Shown here piece by piece: positions 1 through 9,547 of a stretch of DNA of 64,000 nt (position 1 is the stretch's first letter; every line of letters starts with the position of its first letter). The position numbers were made by a program, and so were the translations under genes. The stretch comes from Streptomyces cinerochromogenes (lineage in GTDB: Bacteria > Actinomycetota > Actinomycetes > Streptomycetales > Streptomycetaceae): NCBI RefSeq assembly GCF_014648635.1, contig NZ_BMRM01000026.1:1-64000 (forward strand), written 5' to 3'. The notes under the pieces are model-generated. The model searched no databases. It had not been told where the DNA came from and saw only the letters and a program-made list of their open reading frames with translations.

Positions 1-853
1 CGTCCAGGGTCTTCAGGAACGGCACGATGCCGTTGGAGTGCCCGTTCGTCCCCCGGATCAGCGAACCCCGCGAGCGGATACGGGAGTACGACAGACCGAT
101 GCCGCCGGCGTGCTTCGACAGCCGGGCCACCTGGTGGTAGCGGTCGTAGATGGAGTCCAGCTCGTCCAGCGGGGAGTCCAGCAGGTAGCAGGACGACATC
201 TGGGGGTGCCGCGTGCCGGAGTTGAACAGGGTGGGGGAGGAGGGCAGGTAGTCCAGGCGGCTCATCAGGCCGTACAGCGCCGCGACTTCGTCCACCGAGC
301 GGGCCGTGTCGTCCTCGGCGAGGCCGCTCGCCACGCGCAGCATGAAGTGCTGGGGCGTCTCGATCACCTTGCGGGTGAGGGGGTGGCGCAGCAGGTAGCG
401 GCTGTAGAGGGTGCGCAGGCCGAAGTAGCCGAACCGGTCGTCGGCCGCGCGGTCGACCAGCGCGTCCAGCCGCTCGGCGTGCAGCCGCGCGAACTCGGCG
501 GTGCGGTCGGCGATCAGGCCCTCGCGGTGCCCGACGGCGACGGACTCGGTGAAGGAGGTCACGCCCTGGGAGGCGGCCTCGTCCCGGATGGTGAGGGTCA
601 GCAGCCGGGCGGCCAGCTTCGAGTAGGCGGGGTCCTCCGCGATCAGGCCGGCGGCGGCCTCCGTGGCCAGCTCGCGCAGCTCCGCCTCGTCGGCCCGCGA
701 GGACCGGCCCCGCAGCGCGGCGGCGGCCACCCGGCCGGGATCGGCGTCGGGCAGGTCGGCGGTCAGCTCGGTCAGGGTCCGCAGCAGCGCGGCACCGGGA
801 CCGTCGGTCTCCAGCTCGCTGACTGAAGCCGGATCGGCTGGCGCGATGGTCAC
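1..853 (-). CDS. nrdA: Ribonucleoside-diphosphate reductase class Ia, alpha (R1) subunit, N-terminal part
   Basis: This enzyme reduces ribonucleoside diphosphates to deoxyribonucleotides for DNA synthesis, working with a small radical subunit encoded outside the window. Only the first 284 codons are present; the gene runs off the left edge. The visible part holds the R1 core signatures: YSKLAARLL near residue 100, the substrate-cysteine neighbourhood MSSCYLLD, and the HAGGIGLSYSRIR loop near residue 260. The GTG at 853 is chosen because a GGAGAG ribosome site lies just before it. It is the R1 type, not the B12-dependent NrdJ type, whose N-terminus differs. A cobalamin riboswitch lies upstream, which fits the known Streptomyces design where B12 shuts off the B12-independent enzyme. 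Confidence 0.88.
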   Translation of the reverse strand, partial: MTIAPADPASVSELETDGPGAALLRTLTELTADLPDADPGRVAAAALRGRSSRADEAELRELATEAAAGLIAEDPAYSKLAARLLTLTIRDEAASQGVTSFTESVAVGHREGLIADRTAEFARLHAERLDALVDRAADDRFGYFGLRTLYSRYLLRHPLTRKVIETPQHFMLRVASGLAEDDTARSVDEVAALYGLMSRLDYLPSSPTLFNSGTRHPQMSSCYLLDSPLDELDSIYDRYHQVARLSKHAGGIGLSYSRIRSRGSLIRGTNGHSNGIVPFLKTLD

Positions 854-967
854 GTGGGGCTCTCCCTCGCTCGGCACGGGGGCCCGGCGGAGGGCAGGGG
901 GCAGCCACGAGCGCACACGGCGTCGCGTCCACCGGCCCACTCCACGAGGCCCGGACGTTCGGAAACC

Positions 968-990
968 CACCCGGACCGGACGGCCGGGTG
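968..990 (-). terminator. Possible attenuator hairpin of the nrdA riboswitch
   Basis: A 7-bp perfect stem (CACCCGG with CCGGGTG, 9-base loop) lies directly after the aptamer. On the minus strand it is followed by GGTTTCC. Its position between the B12 box and the nrdA start fits a transcriptional expression platform, although the T tract is short. Confidence 0.5.
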
Positions 991-992
991 TG

Positions 993-1138
993 CGCTGTCG
1001 GCAGGCAGTCGGACTCAACAGGCGCGCGGATGCACGCAGGTTCACCGTTGCGGGACAGTTCCGGAGTCGCACCGGATTCCCCTGCGGCGACAGCGAGCAC
1101 GAGCATACATCTAGTGCCGGGTTGTCGTGGCACCCCCA
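993..1138 (-). promoter_or_regulatory. Cobalamin (adenosylcobalamin) riboswitch upstream of nrdA
   Basis: Read on the minus strand, this leader contains the conserved B12 core: the GAATCCGGTGCGACTCCGG hairpin, then CTGTCCCGCAACGGTGA, then a B12-box-like AGTCCGACTGCCTGCC. An 8-bp helix (1088-1095 with 993-1000, CGCTGTCG/CGACAGCG) closes the core, and a further hairpin around 1110-1138 would form the 5' arm. B12 riboswitches controlling class Ia nrd genes are known in Streptomyces. The expected outcome is repression of nrdA when cobalamin is available and the B12-dependent reductase can work. The exact 5' boundary is approximate. Confidence 0.9.
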
Positions 1139-1229
1139 GATGTTGTGCCGCTCTGCTCTCGGAGGGTCAACTCGTGGGCGTGGAGCGTGACACCGCCCGC
1201 GGCGCGCGGGGGCGGGCGTACACGCCGAC

Positions 1230-1260
1230 GGGCCGCCGATGGTCGTGCCATCGGCGGCCC
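1230..1260 (-). terminator. Terminator after the symporter gene
   Basis: A perfect 13-bp inverted repeat (GGGCCGCCGATGG and its complement) with a 5-base loop starts about 55 bp past the symporter stop codon. It lacks a T tract, as many Streptomyces terminators do. It also separates the symporter unit from the nrdA leader. Confidence 0.75.
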
Positions 1261-1315
1261 GCTGCGGGTGTGTCCGGTTGTCCGTGCCGTGGGTCCGCGC
1301 CCCTGCGGGCGTCCG

Positions 1316-2944
1316 TCAGTGGCCGGCGCCCGCGGTCGCCGGTGGCAGCTCCACCTCGACCCCGGGGTCGCCGGCGTCGGCCGTGTAGTCCTCCGGCCGG
1401 GTCTCGTCGACGCCCTCGGGGGCCTTCAGGGCCTTCAGGACGACGGTCAGGACCACGGTGACCAGAACGTTCAGGACGAACGCCGTGAGGCCGATGTAGC
1501 CGATCTCGCCGATGCCGGGGATTTCCTTGGCGTTGCCGCCGAAGTGCTTCTGCGTCGGCGAGGCGATGCCGTACGCGGCGGCCGTGCCGTAGACCATGCC
1601 GGCCGCCCAGCCGGCCAGCAGGGCCCAGCGGTGGAACCAGCGGGTGAACAGGCCGCCGACGAGGGCCGGGAAGGTCTGCAGGATCCAGATGCCGCCCAGC
1701 AGCTGGAAGTTGATGGCGACGGTCTTGTCCATGGTGAGGACGAAGACCAGGGCGCCGACCTTCACCAGCAGCGAGACGATCTTGGAGACCTGGGCCTCCT
1801 GCCGGGGCGTGGCGTCCGGCTTGATGAAGTCCCGGTAGATGTTGCGGGTGAAGAGGTTCGCCGCCGCGATCGACATGATGGCCGCCGGCACGAGCGCGCC
1901 GATGCCGATCGCCGCGAAGGCGACGCCCGCGAACCAGTCCGGGAACATGTCCTCGAACAACTGCGGGATGGCCAGCTGCCCGTTGGTGACCTTCACCCCG
2001 GCCGCGATCGCCATGAAGCCCAGCAGCGCCAGCAGACCCAGCATCAGGGAGTACAGCGGCAGGATCGTGGTGTTGCGGCGGATCACCTCACGGCTCCTGG
2101 ACGACAGGGTCGCGGTGATCGAGTGCGGGTACATGAACAGCGCGAGCGCGGAACCGAGGGCCAGCGTGGCGTACGTCCACTGGTTCGCGTCCCCCGGCGC
2201 CAGCGCCCCGCGCGGCTTGCCGGTGGCCGGATTCACCTGGCTGAACGCCTCGCCCGCCTTGGCGAAGATGTCGTCGAAGCCGCCCAGCTTGATCGGGATG
2301 TAGATGATCGCCACCGCGATGACGATGTAGATCAGGGCGTCCTTGACGAACGCGATCAGCGCGGGGGCGCGCAGACCGGACGAGTAGGTGTAGGCCGCCA
2401 GCACACCGAAGGCGATCAGCAGCGGCAGGTCCTTCACGAACCAGTTGGTGTTCTCGCCGCCGCCCACGCCCATCACGTCCAGCACCGCCTGGATGCCGAC
2501 GAGCTGGAGCGCGATGTACGGCATGGTGGCGAGGATGCCGGTCACCGCCACCGCCAGCGACAGGCCCTTCGAGCCGAACCGGCCGCGCACGAAGTCGGAG
2601 GTCGTGACGTACCCGTGCCGGTGCGAGACCGACCACAGGCGGGGCAGGAAGGTGAAGATCAGCGGGTACACCAGGATCGTGTACGGCACCGCGAAGAAGC
2701 CGGCCGCGCCCGCCGCGTAGATCGCCGCCGGTACCGCGACGAAGGTGTACGCCGTGTACAGGTCACCGCCGAGCAGGAACCAGGTGATCCAGGTGCCGAA
2801 CGACCGGCCGCCCAGACCCCATTCGTCCAGGGAGTGCTCGTCCTCGGCCCTGCGCCAGCGCGCGGCCAGGAAGCCCATGACCGTGACGGCCAGGAAGAAG
2901 AAGATGAAGACGCCGAGCGCGACGCCGTTGACGCCGTCCTTCAC
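1316..2944 (-). CDS. Sodium:solute symporter (SSS family), monocarboxylate-type
   Basis: A 542-residue polytopic membrane protein expected to have about 13 helices. It belongs to the SSS family, which couples Na+ entry to solute uptake. Visible family features are the YTAYTFVAVPAAIYAAGA segment near residues 65-82, the GYVTTSDFVRGRFGS loop, and the TRNIYRDFI stretch in the second half. It most resembles the Mct-type symporters for pyruvate, lactate or acetate, but the substrate cannot be read from sequence alone. Its ATG overlaps the stop of the upstream DUF3311-type gene by four bases (ATGA), so the two are almost certainly co-translated. The C-terminal tail of about 40 residues is acidic and cytoplasmic. 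Confidence 0.85.
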   Translation of the reverse strand: MKDGVNGVALGVFIFFFLAVTVMGFLAARWRRAEDEHSLDEWGLGGRSFGTWITWFLLGGDLYTAYTFVAVPAAIYAAGAAGFFAVPYTILVYPLIFTFLPRLWSVSHRHGYVTTSDFVRGRFGSKGLSLAVAVTGILATMPYIALQLVGIQAVLDVMGVGGGENTNWFVKDLPLLIAFGVLAAYTYSSGLRAPALIAFVKDALIYIVIAVAIIYIPIKLGGFDDIFAKAGEAFSQVNPATGKPRGALAPGDANQWTYATLALGSALALFMYPHSITATLSSRSREVIRRNTTILPLYSLMLGLLALLGFMAIAAGVKVTNGQLAIPQLFEDMFPDWFAGVAFAAIGIGALVPAAIMSIAAANLFTRNIYRDFIKPDATPRQEAQVSKIVSLLVKVGALVFVLTMDKTVAINFQLLGGIWILQTFPALVGGLFTRWFHRWALLAGWAAGMVYGTAAAYGIASPTQKHFGGNAKEIPGIGEIGYIGLTAFVLNVLVTVVLTVVLKALKAPEGVDETRPEDYTADAGDPGVEVELPPATAGAGH

Positions 2945-3204
2945 TTCGCCGCACCCCCGTCCGCGCCCCTGCGGGCGCGCTGGTCACGCTGCCAGAGCTT
3001 GTACGCCAGCATGGTGAGCGCGGTGGAGATCAGCACCCAGAGCATCTGGTACCAGTAGAAGAACGGGATCCCGATGAACGCGGGATCCGTCTTGGCGTAC
3101 GAGCCGACCCACAGCATCGCCACGAAGGGCGCGACGAGACACAGGGCGATGACCACCCGGCCCGGTGTCACCACCGGTGGTCTCACTTCAGGCGTTTCGG
3201 ACAT
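2941..3204 (-). CDS. DUF3311-type small membrane protein, symporter partner
   Basis: An 87-residue protein with two predicted membrane helices: VIALCLVAPFVAMLWVG at about 18-34 and YWYQMLWVLISTALTMLAY at about 50-68. A basic, cytoplasmic-looking tail follows. Proteins of this type sit just before SSS symporters in many actinobacteria and are thought to be accessory subunits, much like the DUF485/DUF3311 partners of acetate permeases. The stop overlaps the symporter start by four bases. GGGGACGGAG before the ATG gives a fair ribosome site. Confidence 0.75.
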   Translation of the reverse strand: MSETPEVRPPVVTPGRVVIALCLVAPFVAMLWVGSYAKTDPAFIGIPFFYWYQMLWVLISTALTMLAYKLWQRDQRARRGADGGAAK

Positions 3205-3254
3205 GCCACGGCTCCGTCCCCTCGCTGATCACCTGTAATGCGCAGGCAATCTAG

Positions 3255-3270
3255 GTGACGGTGTCGTCAC
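3255..3270. promoter_or_regulatory. Inverted repeat upstream of the DUF3311/symporter operon
   Basis: GTGACG-GTGT-CGTCAC is a 6-bp inverted repeat 50 bp before the operon start and 80 bp past the dasR stop. A direct repeat ATATCG-GT-ATATCG follows at 3291-3304. The site could be an operator for the symporter operon or a weak dasR terminator. I cannot assign a protein to it. Confidence 0.35.
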
Positions 3271-3351
3271 AGTGGAAGACCTCGTCCGCATATCGGTATA
3301 TCGATTCAGCGAACGTGCCGGACCCGCGGTCCTTCCGGCGCCCCCGCTCCG

Positions 3352-5134
<1,783 letters not shown>

Positions 5135-5174
5135 GCTGGGCCTGCCTTCTGAGAGGGCTCTGTGCGTCTCTATG

Positions 5175-5186
5175 TGGTTTAGACCA
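5175..5186. promoter_or_regulatory. dre site in the nagB promoter
   Basis: TGGTTTAGACCA matches the DasR consensus TGGTCTAGACCA at 11 of 12 positions and lies 41 bp upstream of the nagB ATG. Confidence 0.85.
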
Positions 5187-5413
5187 ATCTAACAGAATCG
5201 GCGTTCGAGGGCGCTGAGGCGGGCCAGGGAGAGGGCCGCCGGAAGGGGCCGCCCGGGAGGCGGGCGACGGCGCACGCCGGGAGGGAGCGGATGCACTCGC
5301 GGAAATTGCCACGGCCATGTGGTCCCACGACCGACCCGGGCGGGCTAGGCTGCGTGGCATCGCGTGCCGGTGCCCTCGCGGCGGGACGCCTCCGCACCAT
5401 GGACACGCCATCG

Positions 5414-5425
5414 TGGTCTAGTCCA
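5414..5425. promoter_or_regulatory. dre-like site in the nagB-pdtaS intergenic region
   Basis: TGGTCTAGTCCA is identical to the site before dasR. It lies 280 bp upstream of nagB and 232 bp upstream of the PdtaS-type kinase gene. The 470-bp gap (5187-5656) holds no gene that I can support. The site may serve nagB by looping, or the kinase gene. Confidence 0.65.
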
Positions 5426-5656
5426 CAATCGAGAAGAACAAGCCTCCGTCTTCCCCGCACAGGAAGGCGGACAGAGGAACCGGCGCTCTCTGCCCTGACT
5501 GCTCCGGCTCCTCGACCTTCGGCCGACCGGGACCGCACACCCCGCGGCCGATGATGCTCCGGGCTGCGGTGCCGGGAGGGTTGAGGGTCCCTTCCAGGCG
5601 CCGCGGCCCGCGGGTGTTTTTTCGGCCATCCACGAGGCCCGGGTACGCTCGCAGAC

Positions 5657-7132
5657 GTGCCCTCCATGAACGAACTCGTACGCCAGCACACCGCCCTCGA
5701 CGACTCCGATCTCGAGTGGCTCCACCTGCTGGTCTCGGAGTGGCAGCTGCTCTCCGACCTCTCCTTCGCCGACCTGGTGCTGTGGGTCCCCACCCGGGAC
5801 GGCACCCGGTACGTCTCGGTCGCCCAGATGCGGCCCAACACCGGCCCGACCTCCTACCAGGACGACATGGTCGGCCACCTGGTCCCGCGCGGCCGGCGGC
5901 CCATGCTGGACGCCGCCCTGGACGAGGGCCGGATCGTGCGCGAGGGCGACCCGGAGTGGCGCGAGGAGGTCCCCGTACGGGTCGAGTCCATCCCCGTGCG
6001 CCGTGAGGGCCGCGTCCTCGGGGTGATCGCCCGGAACACCAACCTGCTCACCGTGCGTACCCCGAGCCGGCTGGAGCTGACCTATCTCCAGAGCGCCTCC
6101 GACCTGGCGCAGATGATCGCCGCCGGCTCCTTCCCCTTCCCCGACCAGCAGGTCGACATGGACGCCTCCCCGCGCGTCGGCGACGGCCTGATCCGGCTGG
6201 ACGCGGACGGCATCGTCCAGTACGCCTCCCCGAACGCGCTGTCCGCCTACCACCGGCTCGGCCTCGCCTCCGACCTGGTCGGCCACCACCTGGGACAGAC
6301 CACGGCCGAACTCGCCCCGACCCGGGGCCCCGTGGACGAGGCACTGGCCAAGGTGGCCAGCGGCTGGGCGCCGCGCGAGTTCGAGATCGAGGCCCACGAC
6401 GGCGTCATCCAGTTCCGGGCCATCCCGCTCAAGCCCAAGGGCACGCGCATCGGTTCGCTGGTGCTGCTCCGCGACGTCACCGAACTGCGCCGCCGCGAAC
6501 GCGAGTTGATCACCAAGGACGCCACCATCCGGGAGATCCACCACCGGGTGAAGAACAACCTCCAGACGGTCGCCGCGCTGCTCCGGCTCCAGGCCCGGCG
6601 CATCGAGTCCGAGCGCGGCCGGGAGGCGCTGGAGGAGGCGGTCCGCCGGGTCGGCTCCATCGCCATCGTCCATGAGACGTTGTCTCAGAACCTGGATGAG
6701 CGGGTGGAGTTCGACGACATCGCCGACCGGGTGCTCGCCATGGTGGCCGAGATCTCGCCGGGCAAGGTGGCCGGCCGGCGCAGCGGACGGTTCGGGATAC
6801 TCGACGCCGAGGTCGCCACCCCGCTGTCCATGGTCCTCACCGAGATCCTGCAGAACGCCCTGGAGCACGGCTTCCGCGAGGGCGACACCGGCACGGTCGA
6901 GGTCTCGGCGGTGCGGGGCGGCACCACCAGGGAGGCCCGGCTGCTGGTCACCGTCCAGGACGACGGGGTCGGCCTGCCCGAGGGCTTCGACCCGCACCGC
7001 TCGGGCAACCTCGGCCTGCAGATCGTACGGACGCTGGTGGAGGGCGAGTTGGGCGGATCCTTCGACATGCTGCCGGCGCCGGGGCGGGGGACCCGGGTGA
7101 TCCTCGACATTCCGGTGCGGGCGCAGAAGTAG
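5657..7132 (+). CDS. pdtaS: PdtaS-type sensor histidine kinase (GAF-PAS-HisKA_2-HATPase)
   Basis: A soluble 491-residue sensor kinase without membrane segments. Domain order is an N-terminal GAF-like sensor (about 5-145), a PAS domain (about 165-280), a HisKA_2 dimerisation domain with REIHHRVKNNLQ (probable phospho-His 295), and an HWE/HisKA_2-type ATPase (about 380-490; N box QNALEHGF, G boxes DDGVGLPEG and NLGLQI). Orthologues in mycobacteria, called PdtaS, phosphorylate the antiterminator PdtaR; the partner is not in this window. The start is the GTG at 5657, with ATG 5666 as an alternative; neither has a strong ribosome site. The length and domain set match actinobacterial orthologues. 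Confidence 0.85.
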   Translation: MPSMNELVRQHTALDDSDLEWLHLLVSEWQLLSDLSFADLVLWVPTRDGTRYVSVAQMRPNTGPTSYQDDMVGHLVPRGRRPMLDAALDEGRIVREGDPEWREEVPVRVESIPVRREGRVLGVIARNTNLLTVRTPSRLELTYLQSASDLAQMIAAGSFPFPDQQVDMDASPRVGDGLIRLDADGIVQYASPNALSAYHRLGLASDLVGHHLGQTTAELAPTRGPVDEALAKVASGWAPREFEIEAHDGVIQFRAIPLKPKGTRIGSLVLLRDVTELRRRERELITKDATIREIHHRVKNNLQTVAALLRLQARRIESERGREALEEAVRRVGSIAIVHETLSQNLDERVEFDDIADRVLAMVAEISPGKVAGRRSGRFGILDAEVATPLSMVLTEILQNALEHGFREGDTGTVEVSAVRGGTTREARLLVTVQDDGVGLPEGFDPHRSGNLGLQIVRTLVEGELGGSFDMLPAPGRGTRVILDIPVRAQK

Positions 7133-7221
7133 GCACCTTCCTCTCCCGGGAAGGGGCTCCGTCTCTTCCCGGGAAGGGGCTCGGCGGCGCACTCGCGGCA
7201 GGGTGCCCGAGCACAGCAAAA

Positions 7222-7249
7222 AGCCCCGGACCGCCATTGGTCCGAGGCT
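7222..7249 (-). terminator. Terminator of wblE
   Basis: An 11-bp stem with one mismatch (7222-7232 with 7239-7249) is followed on the minus strand by a T5 run. It is a well-formed intrinsic terminator about 130 bp past the wblE stop, lying between the convergent pdtaS and wblE genes. Confidence 0.8.
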
Positions 7250-7377
7250 CGTGCTCGTTGCTGCTCTGCTAAATCGCTAGCGGCATCGGGGGATACTGCG
7301 CGCTGCGGCTCGGGGGCGGGAGATGCGCACGTGCTGTGCGCGCCGCCAAGCTCAGGCTGTCAGCAGGGGTGGGTGTG

Positions 7378-7635
7378 TCAGGCGGAGGCCTGACGAGCCC
7401 GGTTGCGAGCGGCGCGGCGCTTCATGGCGCGGCGCTCGTCCTCGCTGAGACCACCCCAGACGCCGGAGTCCTGGCCGGACTCAAGCGCCCACTGCAGACA
7501 CTGCTCGATCACCGGGCAGCGACGGCAGACGGCCTTGGCTTCCTCGATCTGCAGCAGCGCAGGACCGGTGTTGCCGATGGGGAAGAAGAGCTCGGGGTCT
7601 TCCTCGCGGCAAACGGCGTTGTGACGCCAGTCCAT
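7378..7635 (-). CDS. wblE: WhiB-family iron-sulfur regulator WblE (WhiB1 orthologue)
   Basis: An 85-residue Wbl protein with the four cluster cysteines C9, C37, C40 and C46 and the GVWGG turn at about 58-62, followed by a basic tail (ERRAMKRRAARNRARQ) that contacts DNA. The N-terminus MDWRHNAVC is the hallmark of the WhiB1/WblE branch. In mycobacteria these proteins carry a nitric-oxide-sensitive [4Fe-4S] cluster, bind the main sigma factor and are essential. AAGGAGAGG before the ATG is a strong ribosome site. The transcript probably has a long leader and ends at the hairpin 7222-7249. Confidence 0.95.
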   Translation of the reverse strand: MDWRHNAVCREEDPELFFPIGNTGPALLQIEEAKAVCRRCPVIEQCLQWALESGQDSGVWGGLSEDERRAMKRRAARNRARQASA

Positions 7636-7957
7636 GGCTGCTACCTCTCCTTGGTATTACGTGCAAGTTGCTTGTGAATGTGAACGCTTTCACGAATCCC
7701 TCAACAAGTGAAGGGCCGACCGCCGAGTCTTCACCCGGCGTGGTCCTGTGTTTTGAAGAGGGGTTCCGGTGATCAGTGGAGGCCGGTGTTGCGGGCCGTC
7801 CCGATCGCCACGTAGAGACTCGCAAACCTCAGCGGCGGATACAACCCCTTCCGGAAAGTTTTTTTTGATTCCTCGGTGTCGACTAGGTCACAGCCGTACT
7901 TCCATGGGGTGGATCCTGGCCTAAACGTTCGAGTGAAAGGACTTTCGCCCGTTCCGC
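7636..7957 (-). promoter_or_regulatory. Long upstream region of wblE with an inverted repeat
   Basis: This 322-bp gene-free stretch separates wblE from the stop of the lipid kinase gene. It contains GTGAA-CGCT-TTCAC (7680-7693), a 5-bp inverted repeat only 45 bp before the wblE start and so probably inside its leader, and an A8 run at 7860-7867. No promoter hexamers stand out with confidence. Confidence 0.4.
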
Positions 7958-8926
7958 TCACACAATCACACGCAGTGCACGGCGTACGCCTGTGAACGTC
8001 ACGCTCGTGCGCAGCCCCAGGTGGTCACCGTCCATCTGCAGGGGCAGAGGCACCTTCGAATGCAAGGTGAACTGGTCCAGATCGTGCAGGGAGAGGGCGT
8101 GCTTGCCATGCGGTCCCCGGTCGGGGGACGAAGTGAGCAACTGGGTGCCATACCGGGCAACCGCGGCCGTCGACAGGCGGCTGAGACCGAGCACGTCGAT
8201 GCCGGTGTCGAACGAGGCCTTAGGTGACGTATACATGGGGCGATTGCCGAGATACGTCCACGGGGACGTGTTCGAGACTATGGCGACGACCAGGTCCTCG
8301 ACCGGGTCCGCGCCGGGCCGCTCCAGAGTGATGGAGCCGTGCCGGCGGTTCGGCTCGCCGAGGAACTGCCGGATCACCTGGCGGACGTAGAGAGCGTGCG
8401 TCGACTTCTTCCCGCGCTCACGCTGCTGCTCGACCCGGCCCACCACGCCGGCGTCGAACCCGAGCCCGGCGTTGAAGGTGAACCAGCGGGCCGGCACGGC
8501 CTCGTCCTCGGTGCCCGCCGGGCCGGAGGTCAGCCCCAGGCCGACGACCCGCTCGCTGCCCTCGCGCAGCGCGTCCAGCAGTGCCCCGGTGGCCTCGACG
8601 GGATCGTTGGGCAGGCCCAGGGCGCGGGCGAAGACGTTCGTGGAACCGCCGGGGACGACGGCCAGACCGGGCAGGCGGTCCGGGGCGGGGCCGGCGTGCA
8701 GGAGGCCGTTGACGACCTCGTTCACCGTGCCGTCGCCGCCGAGGGCCACCACCAGGTCGATGTCGTCGCTCTCCGCCGCCTGCCGGCCGAGGTCGCGGGC
8801 GTGGCCGCGGTACTCGGTGGTGACCGCCTCCAGCTTCATCTCGCTCGCCAGCGCGTGGATCAGCACGTCACGTCTGCGTGCGCTTGTGGTGGTAGCCGCC
8901 GGATTGACCACGAGAAGTGCACGCAT
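7958..8926 (-). CDS. Diacylglycerol kinase family lipid kinase
   Basis: A 322-residue protein of the DAGK_cat family (DgkB/YegS type). These enzymes phosphorylate diacylglycerol or similar lipids using ATP and recycle membrane lipid. The catalytic domain shows VVNPAA at the N-terminus, the nucleotide loop GGDGTVNEV (63-71) and PGGSTNVFAR (about 92-101). The C-terminal beta-rich lipid-binding half contains WTYLGNRPMYTSPKASFDTG and LQMDGDHLG. No membrane helix is visible, so it probably acts at the inner membrane surface. It is a single gene, divergent from the small membrane protein gene at 9063. The true lipid substrate is not deducible. Confidence 0.85.
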   Translation of the reverse strand: MRALLVVNPAATTTSARRRDVLIHALASEMKLEAVTTEYRGHARDLGRQAAESDDIDLVVALGGDGTVNEVVNGLLHAGPAPDRLPGLAVVPGGSTNVFARALGLPNDPVEATGALLDALREGSERVVGLGLTSGPAGTEDEAVPARWFTFNAGLGFDAGVVGRVEQQRERGKKSTHALYVRQVIRQFLGEPNRRHGSITLERPGADPVEDLVVAIVSNTSPWTYLGNRPMYTSPKASFDTGIDVLGLSRLSTAAVARYGTQLLTSSPDRGPHGKHALSLHDLDQFTLHSKVPLPLQMDGDHLGLRTSVTFTGVRRALRVIV

Positions 8927-9062
8927 GCAAGGCAGCGTACCTACTGGGGGGTACTCGGCCCAGACCGAGGTAGGGATCCGGTAAGAGACCAGGGCGTGAG
9001 CCTGGACACTCGGGGGCGCGGGGCGCGGCCGGGCGCCGGAGGGGGAGGGCTACCCTGCTGGG

Positions 9063-9524
9063 GTGAGCAGTCAGCAGAACCCCGCCCCGGACACCGCCGA
9101 AGCCGCCGCAGCCGACCCGGCCGCCGAGCCGCGCCCGCGCCGGCTGACGTACGCGGCGGCGCTGGCCGGACTGGAGGGCGCCGCCCTCATGGCCGGCGGC
9201 CTGTGGGTGCTCGTCCTCGGACTCGCCGGCGAACCGGACGACCGGCAGCAGGCCGTGACCCTCGGGATCACCCTGGTCGTCCTCGCGCTGCTGCCGCTGC
9301 TCGCCGCGCGCGGTCTGCTGCTGCGACGCGGCTGGAGCCGGGGGCCCGCGGTGATCACCCAGGTCCTGGCCCTTCCGGTGGCCTACAACCTGCTCCACTC
9401 CGACGGTGTCGCCATCCCGGTGGGCATCGTCGTGACGGCTGTCGCCATGGCGGCGCTGGTGCTCCTCGTCAACGGGGAGACGACCCGGGCCCTCGGGATC
9501 AGGGGACCGGGCCGGTCCGAGTAG
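9063..9524 (+). CDS. Small integral membrane protein
   Basis: A 153-residue protein with a Pro/Ala-rich N-terminus (about 1-30) and four predicted membrane helices: about 33-57 (YAAALAGLEGAALMAGGLWV), 65-85, 97-115 and 117-137. No catalytic motif is seen and I do not recognise a function. It is conserved next to sigH in Streptomyces as I recall. The GTG at 9063 follows a weak ribosome site (GGAGGG 17 bases upstream). Its stop codon lies inside a hairpin shared with the convergent sigH gene. Confidence 0.65.
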   Translation: MSSQQNPAPDTAEAAAADPAAEPRPRRLTYAAALAGLEGAALMAGGLWVLVLGLAGEPDDRQQAVTLGITLVVLALLPLLAARGLLLRRGWSRGPAVITQVLALPVAYNLLHSDGVAIPVGIVVTAVAMAALVLLVNGETTRALGIRGPGRSE

Positions 9525-9547
9525 GACCCGCCGGTCCGGTCCTACTC
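9519..9547. terminator. Bidirectional terminator covering the stop codons of two convergent genes
   Basis: GAGTAGGACC (9519-9528) pairs perfectly with GGTCCTACTC (9538-9547), loop 9 bases. The left arm contains the stop codon of the membrane protein gene and the right arm that of sigH, so the genes end inside the hairpin. Confidence 0.7.

Noticed and set aside
1-853. The first gene as the B12-dependent reductase NrdJ.
   Set aside because: The N-terminal region and the HAGGIGLSYSRIR segment fit class Ia R1, and a repressing B12 riboswitch before it would make little sense for NrdJ.
7820-7870. A GGAAT...GTT pair upstream of wblE that looked like a SigR promoter.
   Set aside because: The spacer is 22 bases, too long for the usual 18-19.
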